From the NCBI GenBank assembly GCA_001464735.1, contig LNDU01000044.1, forward strand, positions 62,001-126,000: 64,000 nt of DNA, given 5' to 3'. Below are positions 49,136-57,568 of this stretch, piece after piece. A program made the translations under genes and the position numbers. This DNA is from Nitrospira sp. Ga0074138 (GTDB lineage: Bacteria; Nitrospirota; Nitrospiria; Nitrospirales; Nitrospiraceae). The notes below the pieces were generated by a model that was given only the letters and a program-made list of their open reading frames with translations, was not told the origin of the DNA and did no database searches. Within the stretch, counting starts at the first letter, position 1. Each line of letters begins with the position of its first letter.

Positions 49136-50602
49136 CTAGCACAACACCTTGAGTTCCTCAAGGCTTTCTGTGGCCTTTGCAATTCTGAGTCGTATGGAAT
49201 CTACAAGATTATGATTTTTTTGAGCATTTATATTTGTATTGGCCGTAACAAGACCCGCTTGGGCTGCGGCGATGGCGAGGGTCAGCCCTACTGAGAGATC
49301 TGACTGGATGGTCGGTTTCGCTCCCTCACGTAACGGATGGAGCAACCGCGCAACCTCGCAGGACAGCTCCGTGATTTCTAAAGGCACTTCGGTAGCCCGT
49401 TGGACCGCAATCGAAATCGCATGGGGACGATTGGGAAGTTGTTTTGGGATTTTGTAAGCATCCATCAGTCCATTGTAGACGGTTGTATCTGTTTGAACGA
49501 GCTGATGGAGCTGCCGGCTCAATTCAAGCAAGCGCTGTTCTCTATCTGACTGTCCTGCGAGGCGTGCCCCCATCACCCCCAAGGAAGCCGCCAGGGCACC
49601 TACGAATGCCGCGACGCTACCACCGGCCGGCGTCGGCTTGGCGTCAGCAACGGTGGCAAGGAAATGTGAGAGGGGGTGCGCCGGTTCGTGCTTGCTGTAC
49701 ATTGCCTCGGCGATTCTTGTTTCGAGGACCTGGCTGGAATCGAATCGATCGAGCTGCAACGAGGCAGCGGCTGCCTGATCTAATGCTGCTTGAGGAGCAA
49801 GACCGATCAATTCACTCCCCGCCACATCTATATTACGTTTCGCGGCTTCGGCCTTGACGCGCTGAAATACGGTCAGAATAGGCGTCACGAGGTAATCGGT
49901 CACATTCATGGCGACCTGCACCATGCCGCGACTGGATAGCGCTACTCCGATCGCTTTGACAGAGCGCAACCCGCCGCTTGAGTGGCGGATGGCTCGGGCG
50001 ATAGAACGGGCTTGCTCAACGTTTGTCGAGCAGAGGTTTACGTTGTAGGCGATCAATGGAGGCCGGGCACCGATTGCGATCGCCCCCGCGCGCTCATGCA
50101 GTCGAGGGGGACCGAAGTCGGGAATCCAATCAGGGTCTGACTCCATCCGGAACGCCAGGCCTTCGAGCCCACCACGTCTGACTGACTCCAATGGGGCGTG
50201 GTCGGCATGACCTGCGGCACGTTCGTACAAGAAAACGGGGATTCCCAGCTCACGCCCCACTCGTTCTCCAAGTCGCTTCGCAAGCAGGACGCAGTCTTGC
50301 ATCGTCGTACCCCTGATCGGGATAAACGGCACCACATCCGTCGATCCTATGCGGGGGTGTACGCCGACATGTGTCCGTAGGTCGATGAGTTCAGTCGCGA
50401 CTTGAACGGCACGAAATGCAGCTTCAACGATTGCGTCCGGGGGGCCACAGAACGTCAGTACTGACCGGTGGTGGTCCGCATCCATCGAGTGGTCGAGGAG
50501 TGTCACGTCGGCTGTCGCCGCCACGGTATCGAGCAAGGCGTGAACCGTTCCTTGATCCCGACCTTCACTGAAGTTAGGAACGCACTCGACGAGTCGATCC
50601 AT
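49136..50602 (-). CDS. ftcD: Bifunctional glutamate formimidoyltransferase / formimidoyl-THF cyclodeaminase
   Basis: This cytoplasmic folate enzyme moves a formimino group from formimidoylglutamate to tetrahydrofolate, then deaminates it to methenyl-THF. The N-terminal transferase (about 1-300) starts MDRLVECVPNFSEGRDQ and holds THVGVHPRIGSTDVVPFIP; the C-terminal cyclodeaminase (about 310-488) has SHFLATVADAKPTPAGGSVA and AAFVGALAASLGVM. Both domains are fused as in the animal enzyme; many bacteria keep them separate. The ATG at 50602 puts the conserved start at the N-terminus; a start 21 nt upstream is possible. No hutHUI genes are nearby, so the role may be one-carbon metabolism. Confidence 0.93.
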   Translation of the reverse strand: MDRLVECVPNFSEGRDQGTVHALLDTVAATADVTLLDHSMDADHHRSVLTFCGPPDAIVEAAFRAVQVATELIDLRTHVGVHPRIGSTDVVPFIPIRGTTMQDCVLLAKRLGERVGRELGIPVFLYERAAGHADHAPLESVRRGGLEGLAFRMESDPDWIPDFGPPRLHERAGAIAIGARPPLIAYNVNLCSTNVEQARSIARAIRHSSGGLRSVKAIGVALSSRGMVQVAMNVTDYLVTPILTVFQRVKAEAAKRNIDVAGSELIGLAPQAALDQAAAASLQLDRFDSSQVLETRIAEAMYSKHEPAHPLSHFLATVADAKPTPAGGSVAAFVGALAASLGVMGARLAGQSDREQRLLELSRQLHQLVQTDTTVYNGLMDAYKIPKQLPNRPHAISIAVQRATEVPLEITELSCEVARLLHPLREGAKPTIQSDLSVGLTLAIAAAQAGLVTANTNINAQKNHNLVDSIRLRIAKATESLEELKVLC

Positions 50603-50624
50603 AGAGGGTCCAGCACATGTCAAC

Positions 50625-50661
50625 GAAAAAGCCGGATGATCGATGACCGATCATCCGGCTT
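50625..50661 (-). terminator. Intrinsic terminator behind the TusA-like gene
   Basis: GCCGGATGATCG (50631-50642) and CGATCATCCGGC (50648-50659) form a perfect 12-bp stem with a 5-nt loop. On the minus strand the stem is followed by TTTTTCG. It lies 34 nt after the TusA-like stop and before ftcD, so it separates the sulfur genes from ftcD. Confidence 0.9.
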
Positions 50662-50694
50662 CGGGCTTAATCGTCGTTCTCTGAAGGGATCTGG

Positions 50695-50940
50695 CTATTT
50701 CGTCTTCTTTACGAACGCCTTATAGATACGGCCAGACTTGGCCTGTTCCTCTTCCAGACCCATCATTTGATGCCCCGTGGTTTCACACCAAGCCGGCATG
50801 TCTTTTTTGATGCCCTCATCATCGGACACGACTTCCAGCACCTGTCCCAAGGCCAATTCTTTGATTTTCTTGGATGTGAGAATAATCGGCATTGGACAAA
50901 AGTATCCCAATGTATCGAGTTTGACATCGGCCTGCATCAT
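50695..50940 (-). CDS. TusA-family sulfurtransferase
   Basis: The 81-residue protein is a TusA/SirA-like sulfur carrier. The sulfur-binding cysteine is C15 in LGYFCPMPI, followed by the family pattern TSKKIKELALGQVLEVVSDD and a final beta-strand region GRIYKAFVKK. It is cytoplasmic and would accept a persulfide for transfer to a partner. The DsrE-like gene lies 27 nt upstream on the same strand, and TusA-DsrE pairs are known to exchange sulfur. An intrinsic terminator follows it. Confidence 0.93.
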   Translation of the reverse strand: MMQADVKLDTLGYFCPMPIILTSKKIKELALGQVLEVVSDDEGIKKDMPAWCETTGHQMMGLEEEQAKSGRIYKAFVKKTK

Positions 50941-50967
50941 GAAAACACCCTCGCTTCAGTGGACGAT

Positions 50968-51498
50968 TCAAATAAACAGATTGACAGTGCCCTGTTTGGC
51001 TTCCGCCAGATACGTGGTTACGCCGGCGAACTGATCGATGCCGTCGATCAAGGTGTCCTTAGTAATCCCCATAAGGCCCATCGTCGTCGTGCAGGCGATG
51101 AACCGCACGTCCAGATCGAGGGCCGTTTGCATCAACTCGGGCACACCGGGCATCCGGTTTTGCTTCATCACCGTCTGCATCATTTTCGTCCCCAACCCAC
51201 CGAAGTGGAATCGGGATAACGGAAGTGTATCGGCTCCGCCTCTGTTGAGTAGCCCGAACATACGTCGAAGCCAATCTTTCGCTGAACTCGTGGCACCCCT
51301 TCGTCGAATCGCATTCAGTCCCCAAAACGTAAAAAACATGGTCACACGCATACCCATCGCAGCGGCGCCCGTGGCGATAATAAAAGCCGCCATGGCCTTA
51401 TCGAGATCACCGCTCAGCAAGACGATCGTCACTCGATCAGGCTTGGATTGCTGTAGTTGTGCTAACGTCACCGTCGGCTCTATCTGTGTGGCAATCAT
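50968..51498 (-). CDS. DsrE/DsrF-like (DsrE2-type) sulfur-relay protein
   Basis: The protein of about 176 residues has a DsrE2-like core: VTIVLLSGDLDKAMAAFIIA, GAAAMGMRVTMFFTFWGLNA, a basic loop, and DVRFIACTTTMGLMGI with the candidate sulfur-binding cysteine. A hydrophobic segment (TGAAAMGMRVTMFFTFWG) hints at membrane association, as in other DsrE2 proteins. GAGGTGAG precedes the ATG at 51498; an ATG further upstream lacks one. It heads a two-gene operon with the TusA-like protein. Confidence 0.9.
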   Translation of the reverse strand: MIATQIEPTVTLAQLQQSKPDRVTIVLLSGDLDKAMAAFIIATGAAAMGMRVTMFFTFWGLNAIRRRGATSSAKDWLRRMFGLLNRGGADTLPLSRFHFGGLGTKMMQTVMKQNRMPGVPELMQTALDLDVRFIACTTTMGLMGITKDTLIDGIDQFAGVTTYLAEAKQGTVNLFI

Positions 51499-51680
51499 GA
51501 TCTCACCTCGTGACTCTTTCAAATTGTGCGCATGAACAGAATAGTATGTGATCCTTCGGGGTGTCAAGGAACTGAGTCACTGCGCGACGGTGTACGCATT
51601 GCTTGACCTATCTCCATCCCCTCGTTATAGTCGGAATCCATTGTGCTAGGCCCGTCTTGCGAGTGTCCTCCCGATCTAGA

Positions 51681-52772
51681 ATGACCCTCATGATCGAACA
51701 GCCATCACCCGAGGTCGTGTCTTCCAGGAGCGCTCCACTCTTTGGCTTTTGGTACCCAGCTGTCCCGAGCCATACTTTGCGCCAGGGCACGATGAAGGGG
51801 CTGCAGATGTTGGGGCTGCCGATCGTCCTCTGTCGCGATCGAACCGGTGGCCTTGCGGCGATGCGCGATATCTGCCCGCACCGTGGCATGCCTCTGTCAT
51901 TCGGCCGGTTTGACGGTGAACGAGTGGAATGCTCGTATCACGGATGGCAGTTCGATATGAAGGGGCGCTGCCGGTGCATCCCTGCCCTCCCCGAACAGGG
52001 GAATTTACAAACCGACAAGATCGGCGTCACGACCTATCCAGCTGAAGAAACGGACGGCATGATTTGGCTCTATCTCCCCGACGAACGAGGTCCCATCCAT
52101 CCATTGCCTCCCGTTCCGCGCCTGCCACTTCCGTCGGAACCTCGGCAATCGTTCCATATTTCATTGACCTACACCTGTACTCCTGACGATGGCATCATCG
52201 GTCTCATCGATCCGGTGCATGGACCGTACGTCCATTCATGGTGGCGCAGTGATGCGCGTATGCATGAGAAGACGAAGATCTTTGATCCAATCCCGAACGG
52301 CTTCCGGATGATTCCACATCGTCCCGCCAAAAATAGTGGGCCGTTCCATTGGGTGGAGCGAATCTATGGAGGACCGCTGTCGACCACCATCGATTTTGTG
52401 TTGCCGAATCAGCGGGTAGAGCTGATGCAATGTGGACGGATGTGGATGGCCAATCGATTGATGGCCACGCCAGTGTCCGATATGGAATGTCGCATCGATT
52501 TTTCAGCCTATTGGCGGGGGCTCCATTGGCTGCCGTTCGGCAATCTGATTTTTCGCACGCTGACAAAGATGTTTCTTGGCCAGGATGAGCGGGCGATGAA
52601 GCACCTAGCGGTGGGGCTTCGTCACAAACCCTCGTCGATGTTTCTCGGTGATGCTGATATGCCGGCGAAATGGTACTACAAACTGAAGGCCGCCCATCAG
52701 GCATCAGTCCAAACAGGCAGACCGTTTGATCATCCTCTCAAAGAGCGAGTGACACTGAGGTGGCGAAGCTGA
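51681..52772 (+). CDS. Rieske non-haem iron oxygenase
   Basis: This protein of about 363 residues resembles aromatic ring-hydroxylating oxygenase alpha subunits. The N-terminal Rieske 2Fe-2S site is CPHRG and CSYHGW. The C-terminal catalytic domain holds the mononuclear iron histidines in LIDPVHGPYVHSWW. No reductase or ferredoxin gene is adjacent, so electrons come from elsewhere; related single-component proteins act on pigments, lipids or choline-like substrates, and the substrate here is open. The start is uncertain between ATGs at 51681 and 51690. The Lon-like gene overlaps its 3' end by 13 nt. Confidence 0.9.
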   Translation: MTLMIEQPSPEVVSSRSAPLFGFWYPAVPSHTLRQGTMKGLQMLGLPIVLCRDRTGGLAAMRDICPHRGMPLSFGRFDGERVECSYHGWQFDMKGRCRCIPALPEQGNLQTDKIGVTTYPAEETDGMIWLYLPDERGPIHPLPPVPRLPLPSEPRQSFHISLTYTCTPDDGIIGLIDPVHGPYVHSWWRSDARMHEKTKIFDPIPNGFRMIPHRPAKNSGPFHWVERIYGGPLSTTIDFVLPNQRVELMQCGRMWMANRLMATPVSDMECRIDFSAYWRGLHWLPFGNLIFRTLTKMFLGQDERAMKHLAVGLRHKPSSMFLGDADMPAKWYYKLKAAHQASVQTGRPFDHPLKERVTLRWRS

Positions 52773-53419
52773 CTGTGTCGTTTCGGCTGGTGTGCCTGCT
52801 GATGCTGGCGACCATGCCTGCGATAGCCGCGTATGCCGGCAGCTCCAACATCGTCTCCGTCCCGACTCTGGGCGTACAGGGTGAGGGACTTCCCGGTGTC
52901 TTGAACTACATCTTAGTCCAGCTCGATCACGTTGCCTCGCAAGGTGGCCCTACCATTCAGTTCAATGAAGTCAACTTGGGGGGAGGCTCCCGCGTCGGTG
53001 AAGAATGGAAAGAGGGAGCCCGTCGCGCCGTGCGCGCCGTGCTCCATGCCGTCGGTGACAGTGGGCATGATTGGATGATCACGATCAAAAATCGCTCCGC
53101 GACGTCCTTGACCGACGGGATGAGCGCCAGCGCCGCCGTTGCCGTGGCAATCATGGCAGCCCATCGAGGAGGCGTGCTCAGATCGGATGTGGTGTTATCC
53201 GGCCAGATCACACCAGATGGTCGCTTAGACGTGGTCGGAGGGTTACCCGTGAAAATCGAGGCCGCCGCGAACGCGCATTACCGAGCCATCATCGTTCCGC
53301 TGGATCAGGTACTCACGGCGGACTGGATTAGCTCGACGGATGTTGCCTCTCGCAGGAGGGTCCAGCTCATTCAAGCGGGCACACTCGATGAGGCCTACCA
53401 TGCTATGACGGTACGCTAG
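52760..53419 (+). CDS. Exported Lon-like (S16) serine protease domain protein
   Basis: The 219-residue protein starts with a signal peptide (LVCLLMLATMPAIAAYA). The rest is a stand-alone Lon proteolytic domain. The catalytic serine is S122 in TDGMSASAAVAVA and the lysine is K165 in VVGGLPVKIEAAANA, the Ser-Lys dyad of S16. There is no ATPase domain, so it would work without ATP in the periplasm or at the membrane. It starts with GTG 13 nt before the end of the Rieske gene, so translation is coupled. Its stop overlaps the convergent Kef stop in CTAG. Confidence 0.86.
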   Translation: MAKLTVSFRLVCLLMLATMPAIAAYAGSSNIVSVPTLGVQGEGLPGVLNYILVQLDHVASQGGPTIQFNEVNLGGGSRVGEEWKEGARRAVRAVLHAVGDSGHDWMITIKNRSATSLTDGMSASAAVAVAIMAAHRGGVLRSDVVLSGQITPDGRLDVVGGLPVKIEAAANAHYRAIIVPLDQVLTADWISSTDVASRRRVQLIQAGTLDEAYHAMTVR

Positions 53420-55425
53420 CCTTCGCGCTCAGTCGCGACAATAAATCCCATCGCCCGTCTGATCTCATCGCGCGCTCCGAGCAGGACCACGATATCACCG
53501 GCAAGAAGCTTGGTTTTCTCCGATGGATTGGATTCCGTCACGCCGCTTCTGGTCAAGGCAATGATTGACGCGCCTGTACGTGGCCGCAGTGCCAATTGGA
53601 CGATCGTCTTTCCCGCAGCCGGTGAGTTCTCCTCGATTCGACAGGTCTCCACTTCGACGTCAGCGAGGGTTCCGCCGCGAAGGTGGTGGGCCAGTTCGGG
53701 AAGCTCGCTTCGGCGGAGGAGCGCGTATCCCTCCCGCCGCACCTGTTCCGCTTTTCGCATGACGAAATCTTGCGGCATGTTGTAGGTGCGGAGGACGAGC
53801 GCAAAGATTTCAATCGACGTTTCAAATTCTTCCGGCACGACATCGTCGGCACCTAGCTGATGGAGCTCCTCTAGTTCACGCAAATAACGGGTTCTCACGA
53901 CGATATGAATCTTCGGGTTCAAGGCTCGGGCCACCTGGACGGTCCGTCGGGCCATGAACGGATCGGAGATTGCGATAACCAGGACCCGCGCATCGTCGAT
54001 TTTTACATGCCGCAACACATTCGGATTCGTCGCATCGCCATAATAGAGTGGCAAGCCATGGGCAGCCTCGCGGCGCACCGTGTCACCATCCAGATCTAAG
54101 GCGATATATGGCACTTCCGTCTCACTCAAGACGCGAGCGAGGTTGCGCCCATTCAACCCATACCCCACGATAATCACATGGTCCTTGATGCGGAGATGCC
54201 GTCCTTCTGCCTCAAGCACATGAGCGGTGGTCTGTCCGGGAAACCAGTGGCGAAGGCGTTGTACCGCCTCAGCGCGTCGCGCGAGATGGGGGGACCACTG
54301 CATCAGGAGCGGTGTGATGATCATGGAGCAGACCGAGACTGCCAGAAAGACTTGGTAGGGCGGTCCGGATAAAAGCTTATTCTCCAGGCCGACCTGTGCC
54401 AGAATAAAGCTGAACTCACCCACCTGCGCGAGAGCAATGCCGGTCATGACGGCGGAACGGGGAGGCACGGAGACCGCTAAGACGGCTCCCGCTCCGGCGA
54501 TAAACTTGACGAGTAGGACGACAAGCAATACGCCAGTCACGACGAGTGGATACTCCAGCAGGATTCGCCAATCCATCAGGATACCGATCGAGACAAAGAA
54601 CAGACTGTTGAAACTGTCGCGAAAGGGCAGCACTTCGGCAATGGCTTGGTGACTGTATTCCGATTCTGAAATCACGAGTCCGGCGATGAACGCTCCCAGG
54701 GCAAGCGAGAGCCCGCCGAGAGAGGTCAACCACGCAATGCCGAGGCACATGACAATGATGGTCAACAGGAAGAGTTCCCGGCTTCGGCTGCGAACGATGT
54801 GTTCGAGCAGTCTGGGGACCGCATACCATGCGGCCGCGACGATACAGGCGACCACCACCAGAGACTTGCCCAACGAGAACAGCACGGGGGTCAGCGAGCC
54901 TCCGTCGGGACTGGCGAGAATGGGTGTCAGCAAGATCATGGGGACGACGGCCAGGTCTTGGAAGACCAGAATGCCGATAGTGGCTCGCCCGTGAGGCGAA
55001 TCGCTGTCCCCGTTGGCAGCCAACGCCTTCAACACGATGGCCGTGCTGCTCAGCGAGAGCAGGAAGCCCCAGAAGATCGCCTGCGATGCCGGTAACCCGA
55101 CCAGCGTTCCGACGAGCCACGAGATTACAATGACTCCCCCCACTTGGATCGGAGCGGCGATCAAGAGCAGTCGCCTCAGCGAGGTCAGTTGCCTCAGCGA
55201 GAATTCGATCCCGATGGTAAACAGAAGCAGCACAATCCCGATTTCCGCCAGCACTTGTACTGTCGCGATGTCAGAAATCAGATTGAGCCCATGAGGGCCG
55301 ATCAACGCTCCGGCGACAAGGAACCCGGCGATGGACGGCAGTCGGAATTGATGAAATAAGAAAACCACGGCGATGGAGACGGTGTAGATCAGCAGTAAAT
55401 TACCGAGTACGCTGTAGTCGGTCAT
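53416..55425 (-). CDS. Kef-type cation/proton antiporter with TrkA-N and TrkA-C domains
   Basis: The protein of about 669 residues is a CPA2 antiporter. The membrane part (about 1-380) has 12 hydrophobic segments, including LPSIAGFLVAGALIGPHGLN and LVFQDLAVVPMILLTPI. The NAD-binding TrkA-N (RCK) domain follows (VIIVGYGLNGRNLARVL, about 405-520), then a TrkA-C domain (about 575-665). It exports K+ or Na+ in exchange for protons at the inner membrane, gated by nucleotides. The ATG at 55425 puts the first membrane helix at the N-terminus; the frame is open to 55581 without a good start. It is a single-gene unit. Confidence 0.93.
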   Translation of the reverse strand: MTDYSVLGNLLLIYTVSIAVVFLFHQFRLPSIAGFLVAGALIGPHGLNLISDIATVQVLAEIGIVLLLFTIGIEFSLRQLTSLRRLLLIAAPIQVGGVIVISWLVGTLVGLPASQAIFWGFLLSLSSTAIVLKALAANGDSDSPHGRATIGILVFQDLAVVPMILLTPILASPDGGSLTPVLFSLGKSLVVVACIVAAAWYAVPRLLEHIVRSRSRELFLLTIIVMCLGIAWLTSLGGLSLALGAFIAGLVISESEYSHQAIAEVLPFRDSFNSLFFVSIGILMDWRILLEYPLVVTGVLLVVLLVKFIAGAGAVLAVSVPPRSAVMTGIALAQVGEFSFILAQVGLENKLLSGPPYQVFLAVSVCSMIITPLLMQWSPHLARRAEAVQRLRHWFPGQTTAHVLEAEGRHLRIKDHVIIVGYGLNGRNLARVLSETEVPYIALDLDGDTVRREAAHGLPLYYGDATNPNVLRHVKIDDARVLVIAISDPFMARRTVQVARALNPKIHIVVRTRYLRELEELHQLGADDVVPEEFETSIEIFALVLRTYNMPQDFVMRKAEQVRREGYALLRRSELPELAHHLRGGTLADVEVETCRIEENSPAAGKTIVQLALRPRTGASIIALTRSGVTESNPSEKTKLLAGDIVVLLGARDEIRRAMGFIVATEREG

Positions 55426-55882
55426 AACGAGTCGTATCTTGTTGTTCGTCTTGCCTGACGCCGCTTCGGAACCAGGCCATCCGATAATCTGTCGAGGCTG
55501 GAGTGGGTCATCGCCATAAGAAGTCCTACGCCGATCGGTAGATACGCAGGATACCTGAGGTTTATACACCGGACAAGGCAAAGCCGCATGTTCCTATGCG
55601 CTTTTCTTTGGAAAGGCACTCATTCGGCGTTTGGAGTGAGGGCGATTCCACCAGTCTCCGGTGCGTGGCGATGAAGGCCCGAATCATGAATCCGCCGTAT
55701 TTCTTGCTGGCCCTGATCAGTTGAGCAATCGTGGCCAAGCCGCTCCAGTCATGGAGTTCTCCCCCTAAAGAGGCATAGACCAAAGAATAAAGTATTGAGT
55801 AGGGTGTGTCGGTACGGTTTCACAGGAATAATCCCGGGTGACAAGGTATTGGTGCCTTCGCCACCGGATTTGGAGGTGCCCC
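55426..55882. other. Intergenic stretch between the Kef antiporter and the exported protein gene
   Basis: A minus-strand frame (55562-55783) encodes a short peptide containing IAQLIRASKKYGGFMIRAF, but I do not recognise it and its end is unremarkable, so I do not call it a gene. Promoters for the divergent flanking genes should lie here. Confidence 0.4.
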
Positions 55883-56446
55883 ATGCGGCCGACGCGGATG
55901 TTCCCTTTCTTCGCTGCGCTACTGGCGGTCTTTTCCGCTGCTCCGGCATTCTCAGATATCGAGTCCGGATCGGGGACGACTTGGGACTGTCCCCAAACGG
56001 ATGGCAGCTCAATCTACACGAACAAGGAGCGGGTTGGTTGTCATGCGATGTCGCTGAAGCCGCTTTCCGTCGTGCCCGATTTAGTGAACATACCGACGAT
56101 TCCTCAACCCTCAACGGTTGCCGCACCCCATTACCAAATTCCTTCCTACCAAGATCGTGGTTCAGGCATTGGAGGCCGGAATGTCCCAGATTGGGCTAAA
56201 GACTGGCATGCGAGCATAGCGCCGGGTAGGTCTCTACAAGAGGAAGTCTGTATGCTCTACTCCGAATGGCTTCACTTGGTTCAAAAAACCCGCGGTGGAA
56301 TGTTTTATGGTACCGATCCGTCTTATGGCGGTGACCTCTCAGGGCGTAGTCAGCGTGGGGCTAGTTACTCGTTTTACGACAACACACGCTACGTCACGCT
56401 ATCGAGAATCTTTGGGGCGGGGTTCATTCCCATAGGTTGTCCGTAA
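55883..56446 (+). CDS. Exported hypothetical protein, 187 residues
   Basis: The protein has a signal peptide (MRPTRMFPFFAALLAVFSAA, cleavage near AFSD). The next part, TWDCPQTDGSSIYTNKERVG followed by CHAMSLKPLSVVP, resembles the cysteine-containing DUF4124-like start of periplasmic proteins. The rest is tyrosine- and glycine-rich and has no recognised domain. GGAGGTG lies 6 nt before the chosen ATG, so longer starts are unlikely. It is periplasmic or surface-exposed; function is unknown. Confidence 0.72.
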   Translation: MRPTRMFPFFAALLAVFSAAPAFSDIESGSGTTWDCPQTDGSSIYTNKERVGCHAMSLKPLSVVPDLVNIPTIPQPSTVAAPHYQIPSYQDRGSGIGGRNVPDWAKDWHASIAPGRSLQEEVCMLYSEWLHLVQKTRGGMFYGTDPSYGGDLSGRSQRGASYSFYDNTRYVTLSRIFGAGFIPIGCP

Positions 56447-56512
56447 GGGCCTCCAGTCAGCTGTAGCTCGACGCCCTCCGTAGCCTGCCCGTTCTCTATT
56501 GCGGAGAGTTCG

Positions 56513-57541
56513 TCAGAGCCGATAGAACTCCCGATACCACTTCACGAAACGGGGTATCCCCACTTCGACTGATGTGGTCGGCTTGAAGCCGACATCGTTG
56601 GTGAGATCGTCGATGTCGGCATAGGTCGCAGGGACGTCTCCAGGCTGTAACGGCATCAGCTTCTTCTCCGCCTTCTTCCCCAGCGATTGTTCCAATACCT
56701 CGATGAAGTGCAGCAGCTCGACCGGCTGATGGTTGCCGATGTTATAGATGCGCGCCGGAGCTGAGCTGGTTCCGGGATCTGGCTTCTCTCCTGACCATGC
56801 TGGATTGGCCGTCGCCGTCGCAGGATGATCCAGCGTCCGAATGACTCCCTCGACGATGTCGTCCACATAGGTGAAATCGCGTTTCATCTTGCCGTGATTG
56901 AAGACTTCAATCGGTTGGCCCTCCAAAATGGCCTTCGTAAAGATGAAGAGGGCCATATCGGGGCGTCCCCAGGGTCCATAGACGGTAAAAAAACGAAGGC
57001 CTGTGCAAGGCAGGTGATACAGATGCGCATAACAGTGAGCCATCAGCTCGTTGGCTTTCTTACTGGCGGCATACAGGGAGACCGGATGGTCCACATTGTC
57101 ATGCACGGAAAACGGCATATGCGTGTTGCCGCCGTACACGGAACTTGATGACGCATAGACGAGATGCTCGACCTGACTGTGCCGGCAGCCTTCCAGAATA
57201 TTCATGAAGCCTTCGATGTTGCTCTCTGTATAGGCATGAGGGTTGATGAGGGAATAGCGCACGCCTGCTTGGGCTGCGAGATGGACGACCCGCCGTATGG
57301 GTGTGTCGGCAAAGAGGTCTCGCATCCCTTGTCGGTTGGCGAGATCGAGTTTGACGAAGCTAAATCGTTCGTGCGGCGTCAACTGGGCGAGCCGAGCCTG
57401 TTTCAATCGTACGTCGTAGTAGTCATTGATATTGTCGAGGCCGATCACCTGATCGCCACGGTCCAAGAGGCGTTTGGCCACGTGAAACCCGATGAACCCC
57501 GCGGCGCCCGTGACAAGAATCGGCGGCTGCGTTCCAGTCAT
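56513..57541 (-). CDS. UDP-glucuronate 4-epimerase-like SDR enzyme
   Basis: The 342-residue protein is an extended short-chain dehydrogenase/epimerase. The NAD-binding motif is [13 protein letters not shown], with [18 protein letters not shown], the marker of the UDP-glucuronate/UDP-galacturonate epimerase group. Catalytic residues are S in YASSSSVYG and Y/K in YAASKKANE. It supplies nucleotide sugars for capsule, LPS or exopolysaccharide. No glycosyltransferase gene is adjacent. The MBL-fold gene follows upstream on the same strand, 27 nt away. Confidence 0.94.
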   Translation of the reverse strand: MTGTQPPILVTGAAGFIGFHVAKRLLDRGDQVIGLDNINDYYDVRLKQARLAQLTPHERFSFVKLDLANRQGMRDLFADTPIRRVVHLAAQAGVRYSLINPHAYTESNIEGFMNILEGCRHSQVEHLVYASSSSVYGGNTHMPFSVHDNVDHPVSLYAASKKANELMAHCYAHLYHLPCTGLRFFTVYGPWGRPDMALFIFTKAILEGQPIEVFNHGKMKRDFTYVDDIVEGVIRTLDHPATATANPAWSGEKPDPGTSSAPARIYNIGNHQPVELLHFIEVLEQSLGKKAEKKLMPLQPGDVPATYADIDDLTNDVGFKPTTSVEVGIPRFVKWYREFYRL

Positions 57542-57568
57542 ATCTACTCCTTTAAGAAAGAAAAGATG

